Part shown: positions 37,726 to 46,225 of the stretch, piece by piece | How the letters are laid out: each line of letters begins with the position of its first letter | Position numbering within the stretch: the stretch's first letter is position 1 | Assembly (NCBI GenBank): GCA_018221105.1 | Contig: JAAOYA010000001.1 | Location: 114,812 to 178,811, forward strand | Reading direction: 5' to 3' | Length of the DNA stretch: 64,000 bases | Origin: Candidatus Woesearchaeota archaeon | GTDB taxonomy: Archaea > Nanobdellota > Nanobdellia > Woesearchaeales > JAAOYA01 | Translations under genes and position numbers: made by a program | The notes under the pieces: generated by a model | Told to the model about the DNA's origin: nothing | Databases searched by the model: none | What the model saw: only the letters and a program-made list of their open reading frames with translations

Positions 37726-37817
37726 CGCCCTGGCCGGGATTTGAACCCGGGTCGGAGCCTATCCGTCCGAAAACGGTCGACAGGGCTCCATGATAGGCCA
37801 GGCTACACTACCAGGGC
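37726..37817 (-). tRNA. tRNA-Asp (GTC) with 17-nt intron
   Basis: Acceptor GCCCTGG/CCAGGGC, discriminator G, D-arm GTGTAGCC..ATCAT typical of archaeal tRNA-Asp. Anticodon loop CTGTCGA between GAGCC and GGCTC. The intron (37777-37761, 17 nt) sits after position 37: CTGT pairs with ACGG as the 4-bp central helix, bulges are C-G-A and A-T-A, and the intron closes as CCG-TTTT-CGG. This is a near-canonical bulge-helix-bulge in a very short intron. Confidence 0.92.
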
Positions 37818-37828
37818 AGCGTTTTGTT

Positions 37829-37958
37829 AGTGAAACAGCATAGTTTTGTGTGGTGGCGATATGTTGTTGTGGTTTAGAACTGTTTCACTTTATAACCTGG
37901 CATTTTGTCTTTGTTTATAAACTTATTGATTGTATTCGACAGAAAACTTCCAGGTTAT
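37829..37958. other. Two adjacent inverted repeats, possible structured RNA
   Basis: AGTGAAACAG (37829-37838) is the exact reverse complement of CTGTTTCACT (37880-37889), a 10-bp stem with a 41-nt loop. Immediately next, ATAACCTGG (37892-37900) matches CCAGGTTAT (37950-37958), a 9-bp stem. Both lie just upstream of tRNA-Asp. Minus-strand TATA-like boxes (TTTATAAA near 37916; TTATAAAG near 37886) could drive a transcript through the first stem into the tRNA. The short plus-strand ORF across this region looks like a shadow. Confidence 0.35.
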
Positions 37959-38011
37959 TAATATACTTTTCGGTTTTTAACCTATACTTAATGATATTTT
38001 CTTATCTGATG

Positions 38012-38281
38012 TTAAATTTGTTGTTTATCTTCTTTTTCGTAGAGTATTTCGTTTACAAGCTTTCCTAATTCTCGCCAGGTAGGCGGACATTCAGTAATAA
38101 TTGCATCCCATAAAATCATTATTTTAAAGGAGCCATGCGTTTTTGCAGACCAAGTTAGTCTAAAGGATTCCGCATGTTTACCATAGCCTAGACTTATTTC
38201 GTTATTTTTAGAATCATAAAAAAATGTTAGCTGGGGCTTACGGGTTTCTTCAATCCTAGGCCCCGAGTACACGGGAGTCAT
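38012..38281 (-). CDS. Hypothetical protein (89 aa)
   Basis: 89 aa, strand-rich (PQLTFFYDSKNNEISLGYG), then a WDAIITECPPTWRELGKLV segment. No recognised domain. Divergent from the UDG-like gene at 38354. Confidence 0.5.
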   Translation of the reverse strand: MTPVYSGPRIEETRKPQLTFFYDSKNNEISLGYGKHAESFRLTWSAKTHGSFKIMILWDAIITECPPTWRELGKLVNEILYEKEDKQQI

Positions 38282-38326
38282 TTTGCTAAGGTTATTGTGT
38301 CTTAAATTTAAAGTTTGCGCTAGATT

Positions 38327-38334
38327 TTTATATA
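38327..38334 (+). promoter_or_regulatory. TATA box of UDG-like gene
   Basis: TTTATATA-like box about 24 nt before the ATG at 38354; used to prefer that start over the in-frame TTG at 38342. Confidence 0.5.
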
Positions 38335-38353
38335 AGATTCTTTGTCGTTTTGC

Positions 38354-38917
38354 ATGGTATTAAACACTAAGTGTGAGAATCCTTGCGTTGATGCACTCCA
38401 TTATTGTGAGAGTTATGCTGGTGTTAACGCTGACAAAACAGGTTTGTTGTTTGTTCTTAACAGGCCAGATAAAAGGATTTTGCAACCAAGCTTGCTCGAA
38501 AATGATAGTTGGATTAATATTTTGATGCGCTCACAAACAGGCAAAATACTTTTTGAACTATTAGATCATTCTAACTTGACACTTGATGATGTGATATTAA
38601 CTAATGCTTTCAAATGCACCCTGCCTGGTGATCGCGAGCCAAAAAAACACGAATACCAAAATTGTGTTGAAGTTTTAGAGAAACAAATAGAACAGATCGA
38701 TCCTAAAAAGGTCATTCTGATGGGTCGATTGGCATACGAAGCACTGTTCAAAACTAATCTTAACGGTCAACGTTTTGATACAGAATTGGTAGGCAGCAGC
38801 ACAACTTACGATGGAATTCTAACACTGATAACGCATCATCCTGGCAGGATATGGAGAATGCCTCCTGAAGAAAGACTTCCTCATTATGAGCGGGTAAAAC
38901 AATTCTTAGAATATTAA
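38354..38917 (+). CDS. Uracil-DNA glycosylase superfamily protein
   Basis: 187 aa. The UDG-fold pattern is LLFVLNRPD (active-site loop region), DDVILTNAFKCTLPGDREP, a C-containing helix, KKVILMGRLAYEALF and the C-terminal LITHHPGRIW (family 4/5 have H-P-S in this place). N-terminal cysteines (KCENPC, YC) recall the Fe-S Cys of thermophilic family 4 enzymes. The catalytic acid expected in the first loop is not obvious (NRPD), so glycosylase activity is unproven. Confidence 0.7.
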   Translation: MVLNTKCENPCVDALHYCESYAGVNADKTGLLFVLNRPDKRILQPSLLENDSWINILMRSQTGKILFELLDHSNLTLDDVILTNAFKCTLPGDREPKKHEYQNCVEVLEKQIEQIDPKKVILMGRLAYEALFKTNLNGQRFDTELVGSSTTYDGILTLITHHPGRIWRMPPEERLPHYERVKQFLEY

Positions 38918-38918
38918 G

Positions 38919-39045
38919 TCCCCCCACCGAGATTTGAACTCGGGACCTTTCGGTTTCAGCTGACAACACTTCATCAAAAGCAGTTAGTGCTTGTTTTCTG
39001 CGTTGTTTCTACAGCCGAACGCTCTAGCCACTGAGCTATGGGGGG
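38919..39045 (-). tRNA. tRNA-Tyr (GTA) with 54-nt intron
   Basis: Acceptor CCCCCCA/TGGGGGG with the C1-G72 pair characteristic of archaeal tRNA-Tyr; discriminator A. D-arm GCTCAGTGGCTAGAGC. Anticodon loop CTGTAGA in stem TTCGG/CCGAA. The intron (39008-38955, 54 nt) follows position 37 and can fold with GCAG/CTGC and ACAAC/GTTGT stems. The central 4-bp helix of the bulge-helix-bulge has one mismatch as paired here. Confidence 0.92.
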
Positions 39046-39091
39046 ATTGATAACTGTAAGAATTTGATGATATTTAATAAGTTTTCGAAAA

Positions 39092-40567
39092 CTAAGTTAT
39101 TTTTTCAGAAGGCTCGATTTCTGGCAGTTCAGGCGTCTTAATCGATAATTTATTACTTGATGTCGAGCTTTTGCTATTGTCAAAGAAAAAAGTCATGCGT
39201 GTAGGTTCAATGTCTAAGCTTCCAACAATGTCTAATTTGCTTTTAATACGATAAATTATTAATCTTTCCTCGTGAGCTTCAACTTTGGGTATTTTCCATT
39301 CAATAAATGTTTTGTTTGCTTTTTTACCAACTCTTGACGGGCGTAGCGTTCCTTCAACATATTCTTGCACTACATCTACCACTCTTGGTAATTGTTCTAT
39401 TACTACTACATTGTCTAATTCTTTTGGAGTACGATTTTTAAGGTTTAACAATATTTTTGCTTCGTGAAATCCTCCTGTGTCAACGTCAACAAATTGTGCT
39501 TTTTTAGTGACTATTATTGGGCTTCTAAACATGTAATAGCCTGTGACTGTTAAAATAATGATTAATAATATGTAAATTGGAAGTCTATAATTAGTAGTTA
39601 TTGTTATAGTGATTTGTTCTCCTGGAGCTAATGTTAATTGCATTACTTTGTTGCGAACACCGCTAATTCTGATAACTTCACTTTTATAATCAACATTTGT
39701 TATAAGATCTTTAAAAAATCCTAATGGTATCACAAGATTTTCTGTTTTTTCTATGTTGCCATCATTTTCTAAATTTATTATGGTTGTGGGTTTTAAGAAC
39801 TTATCAATCAACTCGTCAGTTTTTAAAAATGTGCTGAACTGTCCTATTTCATAATTCTTTTTTTCAAAAGTGATAATTTTTGAACCTTTTGCAACAGCTA
39901 ATAATAAACTGTCTTTTCCTGGTGGAGTGGTGGATGCTAACTCTTGTTCAAAAGTTAGTGATTGTTTGCCAAGAGGCGTCAAAGTTATTCTTTTCTCGGC
40001 TTCAAAATATGAACTTTTAATTTTCACTGTGACATTTTCAATTCTTTCAACTTTATTATTTTGTAAGTTAACATTAATAGTGAGTGGAATTCTAGGGTCT
40101 ACTATTTGAGGGACATCTAAAAAAACAGTCACGTTTTCTGCCTTTTTTGGAATGACTGTGATCTCAAAAATTCTGCTCAGAATTTGTTCAGTCGTTGAAC
40201 TTCTAAAATCGATTCTTATACTGTAAGTTCCTAACGTTATCGCTTCAGAGCTTTTAATCATTAATTTTAATTGTGCGCTGCTGCCAGCACTAACTGGCAC
40301 TCCTGTTGTATAATAGGTTAGGGGGTTTGTTAGAACACTCCAGCCTAAATCACGAGGCGGCACTATAGTGTAAGTATCTCGACTGTTTAAATTGTTTGAT
40401 ATTTTAACATTAAAAGCTGCTTGTTCACCAGGGCTTATCACGTTATCGACTGGTGATTGTTCAACATTGAAGTCCACTGGTGTAATTTCAAAGCCTATCT
40501 CTTTCGCTCCAAAGGCGCTTACAGCTAAAAAAATTGTTAATAGTGCTATCAATATTACTTTTTTCAT
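39092..40567 (-). CDS. Secreted/membrane protein with Ig-like domains
   Basis: 491 aa from the ATG at 40567 (MKKVILIALLTIFLAVSAFG signal peptide), with GGTGGT 9 nt upstream. Two or three extracellular Ig-like (NEW3/CARDB-type) domains: ISPGEQAAFNVKISN, DPRIPLTINVNLQNNKVE. A transmembrane helix at about 330-350 (LPIYILLIIILTVTGYYMF), then a DUF11-like intracellular or re-entrant strand domain (NRTPKELDNVVVIEQLP). Probably a cell-envelope scaffold. Confidence 0.7.
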   Translation of the reverse strand: MKKVILIALLTIFLAVSAFGAKEIGFEITPVDFNVEQSPVDNVISPGEQAAFNVKISNNLNSRDTYTIVPPRDLGWSVLTNPLTYYTTGVPVSAGSSAQLKLMIKSSEAITLGTYSIRIDFRSSTTEQILSRIFEITVIPKKAENVTVFLDVPQIVDPRIPLTINVNLQNNKVERIENVTVKIKSSYFEAEKRITLTPLGKQSLTFEQELASTTPPGKDSLLLAVAKGSKIITFEKKNYEIGQFSTFLKTDELIDKFLKPTTIINLENDGNIEKTENLVIPLGFFKDLITNVDYKSEVIRISGVRNKVMQLTLAPGEQITITITTNYRLPIYILLIIILTVTGYYMFRSPIIVTKKAQFVDVDTGGFHEAKILLNLKNRTPKELDNVVVIEQLPRVVDVVQEYVEGTLRPSRVGKKANKTFIEWKIPKVEAHEERLIIYRIKSKLDIVGSLDIEPTRMTFFFDNSKSSTSSNKLSIKTPELPEIEPSEKIT

Positions 40568-40658
40568 GTAGTTTACCACCACTTTACAATGATAGACACT
40601 ACTATTTAAATATTTCTAAAACCAATAATTTAAAAATAGTGCTTGTTTTATAGAGGCT

Positions 40659-41048
40659 ATGTTTCGTGTGACTTTAATAAAATCTCGCAGGCCAACAAGT
40701 GCCAACATAAATGAACAATTGCGATATTTTGGTCATTCACTGGGACTTTTAGGAGAGCGTGACAAGGACAAGAGTTGTTTTAGATTGTTTATCGAACTTT
40801 TCAAAAGCACAAAACAAGAACCTTTTAGAACAAGTGATGAACTGGCAAATAGTCTTAATCTGACACGAGCTACAGTAATCCATCACTTATCAAAACTGAT
40901 GGATTCGGGACTGGTAGTGCAAGAGCGCAACAAGTATTGTTTGCGCGAGGAGAGTTTGACAGCGCTTGTTGAAGGATTGGAAAGAGATTTAACAAAAACA
41001 CTTGGCGAGCTTAAAGAGTTAGCAAAACATATTGACAGAACACTATAA
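40659..41048 (+). CDS. ArsR-like winged-helix regulator
   Basis: 129 aa. FRTSDELANSLNLTRATVIH with HLSKLMDSGLVVQERNKYCL form the HTH and wing; a C-terminal helix probably dimerises. Ends one nt before the DUF1385 gene, so it may regulate or be co-expressed with it. Confidence 0.8.
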   Translation: MFRVTLIKSRRPTSANINEQLRYFGHSLGLLGERDKDKSCFRLFIELFKSTKQEPFRTSDELANSLNLTRATVIHHLSKLMDSGLVVQERNKYCLREESLTALVEGLERDLTKTLGELKELAKHIDRTL

Positions 41049-41049
41049 A

Positions 41050-41895
41050 ATGGCACATGACGTTGGCGGACAAGCAATAATTGAAGGTGTGATGATAAAA
41101 ACACCAACTAATTACACTATTAGTGTTAGAAAACCGAAAGGCAATATTAAAACAATAAAAAAAAAGTATAAAAGCATCACAGAGCGAAAACCATTTCTGA
41201 AAAAACCATTCATTAGAGGATTATTTGTACTGTTTGAAAACTTGTTCATAGGAGTAAAAGCACTAACAATCAGCGCAAATGAAAGCATGGACGAAGAGAC
41301 AGAACAGTTCAGTGTTTGGGAGTTGATATTGACCATTAGTATTGCGGTAGCAGCAACAATACTATTGTTTGTTGTACTGCCATTTTTTATAGCAAAACTA
41401 TTTGCGAGCAACGGAGTATTATTCAATGCAATAGATAGTGTTGTCAGAGTGTTAGTTTTCATAGTATATATATTGGCGATTACGATGTTGCAAGATGTTA
41501 GGAGATTATTTATGTATCACGGTGCAGAACACAAAGCAATAAATTGTTATGAGCACAACTTACCATTAACACTTGCTAACACTAAAAAGTTCACAACAGT
41601 ACACCAGCGTTGTGGCACAAGCTTTCTTTTACTATTTGTGATACTTTCAATAATCATTTACTCTCTTATCCTGACTGAAGCCTGGTATTGGAACTTACTA
41701 TCAAGAATTTTATTATTACCTGTCATTGCAGGAGTCGCTTACGAGTTTTTAAAGTTTAGCGCTAGAAACAAGAGCAAAATAATTTATTACATTTCAATGC
41801 CTGGCTTGTGGTTGCAAAAACTTACAACTCGCCAGCCAACAGACGATCAAGTAATTGTAGCATTAACAGCATTAAAAACAGCAATAAAAAAATAA
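41050..41895 (+). CDS. DUF1385 membrane protein
   Basis: 281 aa from the ATG at 41050. VGGQAIIEGVMIKTP at the start and MYHGAEHKAINCYEHNLPLT in the second half are the two invariant DUF1385 blocks; both contain polar His/Glu residues suggestive of metal binding. Four hydrophobic segments lie around residues 90-120, 125-150, 195-215 and 220-240. Function of the family unknown. Confidence 0.88.
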   Translation: MAHDVGGQAIIEGVMIKTPTNYTISVRKPKGNIKTIKKKYKSITERKPFLKKPFIRGLFVLFENLFIGVKALTISANESMDEETEQFSVWELILTISIAVAATILLFVVLPFFIAKLFASNGVLFNAIDSVVRVLVFIVYILAITMLQDVRRLFMYHGAEHKAINCYEHNLPLTLANTKKFTTVHQRCGTSFLLLFVILSIIIYSLILTEAWYWNLLSRILLLPVIAGVAYEFLKFSARNKSKIIYYISMPGLWLQKLTTRQPTDDQVIVALTALKTAIKK

Positions 41896-41896
41896 A

Positions 41897-42883
41897 TTAT
41901 TTTAGATATTCTTCTTTAGCTTTCTCTAATCGCTTTGTGTGATTTTTAAGCCTAGAAATTTTTTGTTCCAATAATTGTGCAAGATCTATCGCACCATCTT
42001 TTTGCACGTCATCAAAGTATGTTCGCACACCATCAACAGTAAGTATTGCAAAATCCAACCCCTCGCAAAAAATACTCTTCTCATTAGCATGTAATATTGC
42101 GCCTCTTACTGCTTCAACAGCTTCATCAAGGGTTATCGGACGATTTACAAAACTTTCAATATCATCAATTGGTGACTGTGTACCGAACTTTTCTCTTAAA
42201 TGTTCAAGAGCAAAATTCTTGCCGGCACCATTTGCAGAGTATTCAGCTCTGTGAATTGTTCCAGTAACAGACACTTCGCCAAGTTGTGGTTGAGCAATCC
42301 CTCCAGGGCGCATCACAAGCCCATACAAGTATTCGCACAGTTCTGTGTTAAAATTGCGATCCCAAAGAGTATAAGAGTTTTGCCCAACACTAAAATCTTT
42401 TTTTTGTACAACTTGCAAGTCAACCATTCGCTTCAATTCAGGTACTAACTGGTCGCTTAAGCGTTGCGGCAAATCAAATGAAGAGCGGTAATCATTAATC
42501 AATCGTTTCATTGTTTCTTCATCAGGAGTTTCTACAGGAAAAAACAGTTTTTTTAGGTATTCATCATCAGCTAGGAAATCTTTAGGGCATAATAATAACT
42601 GACTTATTTTTTTGTGCGATTCATTATCAGTACCTGTTTGGGCCAGAATTGCCGGCAAGCCATGACTAATCTGTAGTTTTCTTCCAAGTGAGGTTTTCGC
42701 TTTGTCAAAACCATGTTTTTTAGCAAACCATAATATATCATCAATACCGAAGTCAGCATCATCATACACTAAATATTGTAGAATTCCGGCAATACTAGAA
42801 TATCCTTGTATTTGTAGCCTATCAGTACCTATAACTACTGCTCTTGGTTCTGTGTTGGTTTCAACGCCTACTATAACTGTCAT
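41897..42883 (-). CDS. Proteasome-fold Ntn hydrolase, divergent
   Basis: 328 aa, longer than a 20S beta subunit (about 200). It starts MTVIVGVETN...VVIGTDRLQ, i.e. after Met removal a Thr1 with the catalytic Asp near position 20. GRKLQISHGLPAILAQTG fits the Lys33 segment, YSANGAGKNFALEHLREKF the Ser129 region, and EGLDFAILTVDG the Asp166 region. About 36 residues are inserted between the Asp and Lys strands, and another block is inserted in the middle. No propeptide. Could be an HslV/Anbu-like or dedicated hydrolase. Confidence 0.6.
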   Translation of the reverse strand: MTVIVGVETNTEPRAVVIGTDRLQIQGYSSIAGILQYLVYDDADFGIDDILWFAKKHGFDKAKTSLGRKLQISHGLPAILAQTGTDNESHKKISQLLLCPKDFLADDEYLKKLFFPVETPDEETMKRLINDYRSSFDLPQRLSDQLVPELKRMVDLQVVQKKDFSVGQNSYTLWDRNFNTELCEYLYGLVMRPGGIAQPQLGEVSVTGTIHRAEYSANGAGKNFALEHLREKFGTQSPIDDIESFVNRPITLDEAVEAVRGAILHANEKSIFCEGLDFAILTVDGVRTYFDDVQKDGAIDLAQLLEQKISRLKNHTKRLEKAKEEYLK

Positions 42884-42915
42884 AAACGTTGAAGAAAAAA
42901 TTTATATAAAAAACT

Positions 42916-43344
42916 TTAGTGTAGTTCGTCGTCTACATTGCTTGTTTTTGGCCCAACAGGGCTTTCACGGTGGATGCTTGCAAAACTTGGTGTTACAACA
43001 ATCCAATCATCGCCAAAACCTGCAATGTCGCCTTCAACAGCGTCAGTTGTTTTCTTTATTTTGTTAATGGCACGTTTTAATTCTACCAAGTCTTGTTCTT
43101 TTAATGGTCGAATGTTCACGAGCGCTATTGTGTAACCTTCGCGCAAAGCATTGATCACAATTTTGCTATCATCATAATCGTTTAGCACGAATGGTCGAAC
43201 AATAATCTTAGAATCTGATAATCCTTCATTTTGAGTGTCTATTTCAACATATTTTTCTTGATCGTCAGCTGTCAAGTCAAATTCATCTTTTTTTGTAAAT
43301 GGTTTTGTTATTTTTTCCTTTAATTTTAAAAAAGCTCCCTTCAT
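42916..43344 (-). CDS. sepF: Cell division protein SepF
   Basis: 142 aa from the ATG at 43344, with GGAGG 8 nt upstream. The N-terminal MKGAFLKLKEKITKPF is a basic amphipathic membrane-binding helix; a linker leads to the SepF domain DDSKIVINALREGYTIALVN...LKRAINKIKKTTDAVEGDIA...WIVVTPS. In archaea SepF anchors FtsZ to the membrane. FtsZ is not in the window. Confidence 0.9.
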   Translation of the reverse strand: MKGAFLKLKEKITKPFTKKDEFDLTADDQEKYVEIDTQNEGLSDSKIIVRPFVLNDYDDSKIVINALREGYTIALVNIRPLKEQDLVELKRAINKIKKTTDAVEGDIAGFGDDWIVVTPSFASIHRESPVGPKTSNVDDELH

Positions 43345-43458
43345 AGTAGTTGCCTCCAATTGTAGAGTGTATTGATTTGTCAGTACTCCAACCTATATAA
43401 ATATTTTGTTTTTTTGCCAGCGCAAAACTTATTAAGAAGTTAGCACAAACGCCTACAA

Positions 43459-44721
43459 ATGCAACGTTTAAAGACGATAACACTGATTGTGATGGTTTTA
43501 GTGCTTGCTTTTAGCGCGCAAGCAGGTCTTATAGAACAATATGATTACACAATTAACAATTCTTTAATTGATAGTGTTGAATGTCAAAAAACAGCTAGTG
43601 ACACTATAAACGTTCAAATAAACACAATAGAACAACTAGACGCTACCGTAACATTGTTTAGTATTAATAGCATTCTAGAACAAACTGTTAGCTTACAAGC
43701 AGGAGAGAATAATGTGTTATTTGATGTTGGTTTTTGTTCTTCAGAGCAAGACTTTGCTGTGCAAGTATCAAGTAATGATGTTATATTGTTTGAAAAACTT
43801 GATGTTTGCACAGTAAGTTTAGAGCAAAAAGTGTTTGTTGACAAAATAGTATTGTCAAATGTTGATGGTCTTGTAGCAAACACTACAATAACACTACTCG
43901 TTAATTCGCCAAAAAAACAAACAATCAACTCAATATTATACGTTGGCACTGTGCCAGTGCGACAAACGCTTGATTTAGAACAAGGAACTAACAATATATT
44001 ATTCAATATTGACGCTGCCACACTAGCAAGAGCGCAAGAACTAATAATTACTGGAATAGAATTAGACAATACCTATGTTGAATTAAACAAGAAATTAGGT
44101 TTCAATCATGAAGACTTATCATATTATCAATTGAAAAACTATCAGTCTAGTATCCTAAATAATCAATTACAAATTTCTGTTGATACTGTAGTGTTAGAGC
44201 CTGCAACTTACACAGTAGAACTGTTCTTATATGATATATTCGACCAATTTATCGCAAGTAAAATAATAACAACCAATATCGAAACTGATAAACAATTAAA
44301 CTTTCAATTCGAAAATACCGCTTTCGAAGACGAATTAATAACGGGTCCCTACACTGTTAAACTAGCACGCTTGACAAAAAATGATATTATATTATTAGAT
44401 CAAACCAACATTTTTACCACTGCACTTTTCAAGCCTATACTAACAGCCCAACAAAACGCTAGTATTGGTTCTTCAAGCACTACTTCTTTTAGCTCACCAA
44501 CAATAACGCTACAACAACCAATAGAAGCTGTTGAGCAAGCACCAAACAAAACAATCAACCGAAAGTACGTATCATTTGAGCAAACACAGAAAACACAATA
44601 CAATATCACGACAAAAACTGTAAAAACTGATTATGATATTACAAGCATCACGCTAGGAATAATGCTATTAATAGGGGTTCTTGTTGCAGGAATACTATTG
44701 TATTCATTCTTGCTAGAATAA
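43459..44721 (+). CDS. Secreted cell-surface protein with C-terminal anchor
   Basis: 420 aa. N-terminal signal peptide (MQRLKTITLIVMVLVLAFS, cleavage after AQA), a strand-rich extracellular part containing several Cys and Asn/Thr-rich repeats of Ig-like type, a Ser/Thr-rich stretch around 335-360, and a single C-terminal membrane helix (SITLGIMLLIGVLVAGILL). Likely a surface-anchored structural protein. No enzymatic motif. Confidence 0.7.
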   Translation: MQRLKTITLIVMVLVLAFSAQAGLIEQYDYTINNSLIDSVECQKTASDTINVQINTIEQLDATVTLFSINSILEQTVSLQAGENNVLFDVGFCSSEQDFAVQVSSNDVILFEKLDVCTVSLEQKVFVDKIVLSNVDGLVANTTITLLVNSPKKQTINSILYVGTVPVRQTLDLEQGTNNILFNIDAATLARAQELIITGIELDNTYVELNKKLGFNHEDLSYYQLKNYQSSILNNQLQISVDTVVLEPATYTVELFLYDIFDQFIASKIITTNIETDKQLNFQFENTAFEDELITGPYTVKLARLTKNDIILLDQTNIFTTALFKPILTAQQNASIGSSSTTSFSSPTITLQQPIEAVEQAPNKTINRKYVSFEQTQKTQYNITTKTVKTDYDITSITLGIMLLIGVLVAGILLYSFLLE

Positions 44722-44758
44722 CAAAAAATTTAATAATACCTCAACTAATAATCATGTC

Positions 44759-44941
44759 ATGCCAGAGCAACCATACATTATTAGAGAGCCCTCAGCAGAA
44801 GACTTAGCTCCAACAGAAGAAGAAAAAGCATTCATTGAAGGGTTACTACTATGGGAAGAAAGTTCTGAAAGAGATGTTGCCAGGTGGATTGACGAATTTA
44901 ACATACGAGACCACAAGCGAATGAAAAGAATCTACAAATAA
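44759..44941 (+). CDS. Hypothetical acidic small protein (60 aa)
   Basis: 60 aa, strongly acidic in the first half (MPEQPYIIREPSAEDLAPTE) with a Trp-rich WEESSERDVARWIDEFN helix and a basic tail. No family recognised. Lies 33 nt upstream of cbf5. Confidence 0.5.
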   Translation: MPEQPYIIREPSAEDLAPTEEEKAFIEGLLLWEESSERDVARWIDEFNIRDHKRMKRIYK

Positions 44942-44973
44942 TTATTTAAATAAACAACAGTTTCGCAAATTCT

Positions 44974-45960
44974 ATGACAATGTTACCTTTTGAAAAAATC
45001 AAACGCGAAGTGTTAGTGCGCAAACCAGCTAAAACTAGTAGTGCGCATGGCGTTGACCCTTTTAATAGGCCTGTTGAACAATTAATCAATTATGGCGTTG
45101 TAAACATTGACAAGCCAAAAGGCCCGACAAGCCATCAAGTTAGTGATTACACTAAAAAAATTTTAGGATTAAAAAAAGCAGGCCATTCAGGAACATTAGA
45201 CCCTAATGTTACAGGAGTACTAGCTATAGCATTAGGTGATGCTACAAGAGTCGTACAACTGTTACTTACTGCTGGAAAAGAATATGTATGCTTGATGCAC
45301 TTGCACAAACCAGTGCAGGAAGCTAAAATCAGAAGTGTTTTTGACGAGTTCACTGGAAACATATTGCAATTACCTCCTATAAAAAGCGCTGTAAAAAGGC
45401 AATGGCGCAATAGAAAAGTCTACTATAGTAAAATAATTGATGTAATAGAACAAGATGTGTTGTTTAAGGTTGGAACGCAAGCAGGAACATATATTCGTAA
45501 ACTAGTCCATGACATGGGACAAAAACTAGGCGTTGGAGCTCACATGGCAGAACTACGAAGGACGAAAGCAGGACCCTTCAACGAAGATACAATTGTAACA
45601 CTTCAAGATTTAAGCGATGCATACCATTACTATAAAACAGAAAATAATGAAAAATTAATTCGCAAAATTGTACAACCAGTAGAAGCTGCCATTGAGCACA
45701 TACCGAAAGTATGGGTTTTAGACAGCACTGTTGACACGTTGTGCCATGGTGCAAGCCTAAAAGCGCCAGGCATCTCGAAAGTCGAGACTGAAATAGCCAT
45801 TGACGAAGAAGTAGCAGTGTTAACACTCAAAGGAGAACTAGTAGGTTATGGCATTGCAAAAATGACCAGCAAAGAGTTACAGACTAGCGAGCGCGGAATA
45901 GCAGTCAAAGTTAGCAAAGTTTTTATGAAGCCAGGCACTTACCCAAAAATAGAAAAATGA
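44974..45960 (+). CDS. cbf5: Cbf5 tRNA/rRNA pseudouridine synthase
   Basis: 328 aa. NIDKPKGPTSHQVSDY and GHSGTLDPNVTGVLAIALGD, the latter holding the catalytic Asp; TYIRKLVHDMG and VGAHMAELRRTKAGPF follow; the C-terminal PUA domain ends with ISKVETEIAIDEEVAVLTLKG-like strands. Catalytic subunit of H/ACA ribonucleoproteins; Gar1, Nop10 and L7Ae are not in the window. A second in-frame ATG lies 6 nt after the first. Confidence 0.95.
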   Translation: MTMLPFEKIKREVLVRKPAKTSSAHGVDPFNRPVEQLINYGVVNIDKPKGPTSHQVSDYTKKILGLKKAGHSGTLDPNVTGVLAIALGDATRVVQLLLTAGKEYVCLMHLHKPVQEAKIRSVFDEFTGNILQLPPIKSAVKRQWRNRKVYYSKIIDVIEQDVLFKVGTQAGTYIRKLVHDMGQKLGVGAHMAELRRTKAGPFNEDTIVTLQDLSDAYHYYKTENNEKLIRKIVQPVEAAIEHIPKVWVLDSTVDTLCHGASLKAPGISKVETEIAIDEEVAVLTLKGELVGYGIAKMTSKELQTSERGIAVKVSKVFMKPGTYPKIEK

Positions 45961-46194
45961 TTATCGAGTAATATATTCTATAACAGAAAAAATTCCAGAG
46001 CCTACCATAGATTGGTATGCTAGAACTGTTCCGGCTGATAGTTCATTGATAATGCTGTTTTTTGAGCCTAATCTTTTAATAAAATGTCGTTGTCCAACAA
46101 CAGGCACTGTCATCAACACAAGACTAAGATAATTATTATGTTGTTTTTTTGATTCTTCTAAAAGAACATTTTCTAAAACTAATTCTTCTTCCAT
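45961..46194 (-). CDS. Hypothetical protein (77 aa)
   Basis: 77 aa, mildly hydrophobic (YLSLVLMTVPVVGQRHFIKRL; VLAYQSMVGSGIFSVIEYI), possibly a peripheral membrane protein. Its last nt abuts the cbf5 stop. Same strand as the hydrogenase operon but downstream of hydA. Confidence 0.45.
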   Translation of the reverse strand: MEEELVLENVLLEESKKQHNNYLSLVLMTVPVVGQRHFIKRLGSKNSIINELSAGTVLAYQSMVGSGIFSVIEYITR

Positions 46195-46225
46195 AATGCA
46201 AGAAAATAAATGTTATATAAAAAGT

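Noticed and set aside
37489-37830. Plus-strand open reading frame crossing rpoH start, tRNA-Lys and tRNA-Asp
   Set aside because: It is antisense to two well-formed tRNA genes and the start of rpoH; its composition comes from tRNA sequence, not from a protein.
37850-38068. Plus-strand ORF of 72 codons over the inverted repeats
   Set aside because: It overlaps the 89-aa gene on the other strand and its Phe/Leu/Ile-rich sequence looks like translation of an AT-rich spacer.
38955-39008. Complete box C/D guide RNA in the tRNA-Tyr intron
   Set aside because: No C'/D' pair and only about 11 nt between C and D boxes; motif occurrence may be chance. Kept only as a weak hint.
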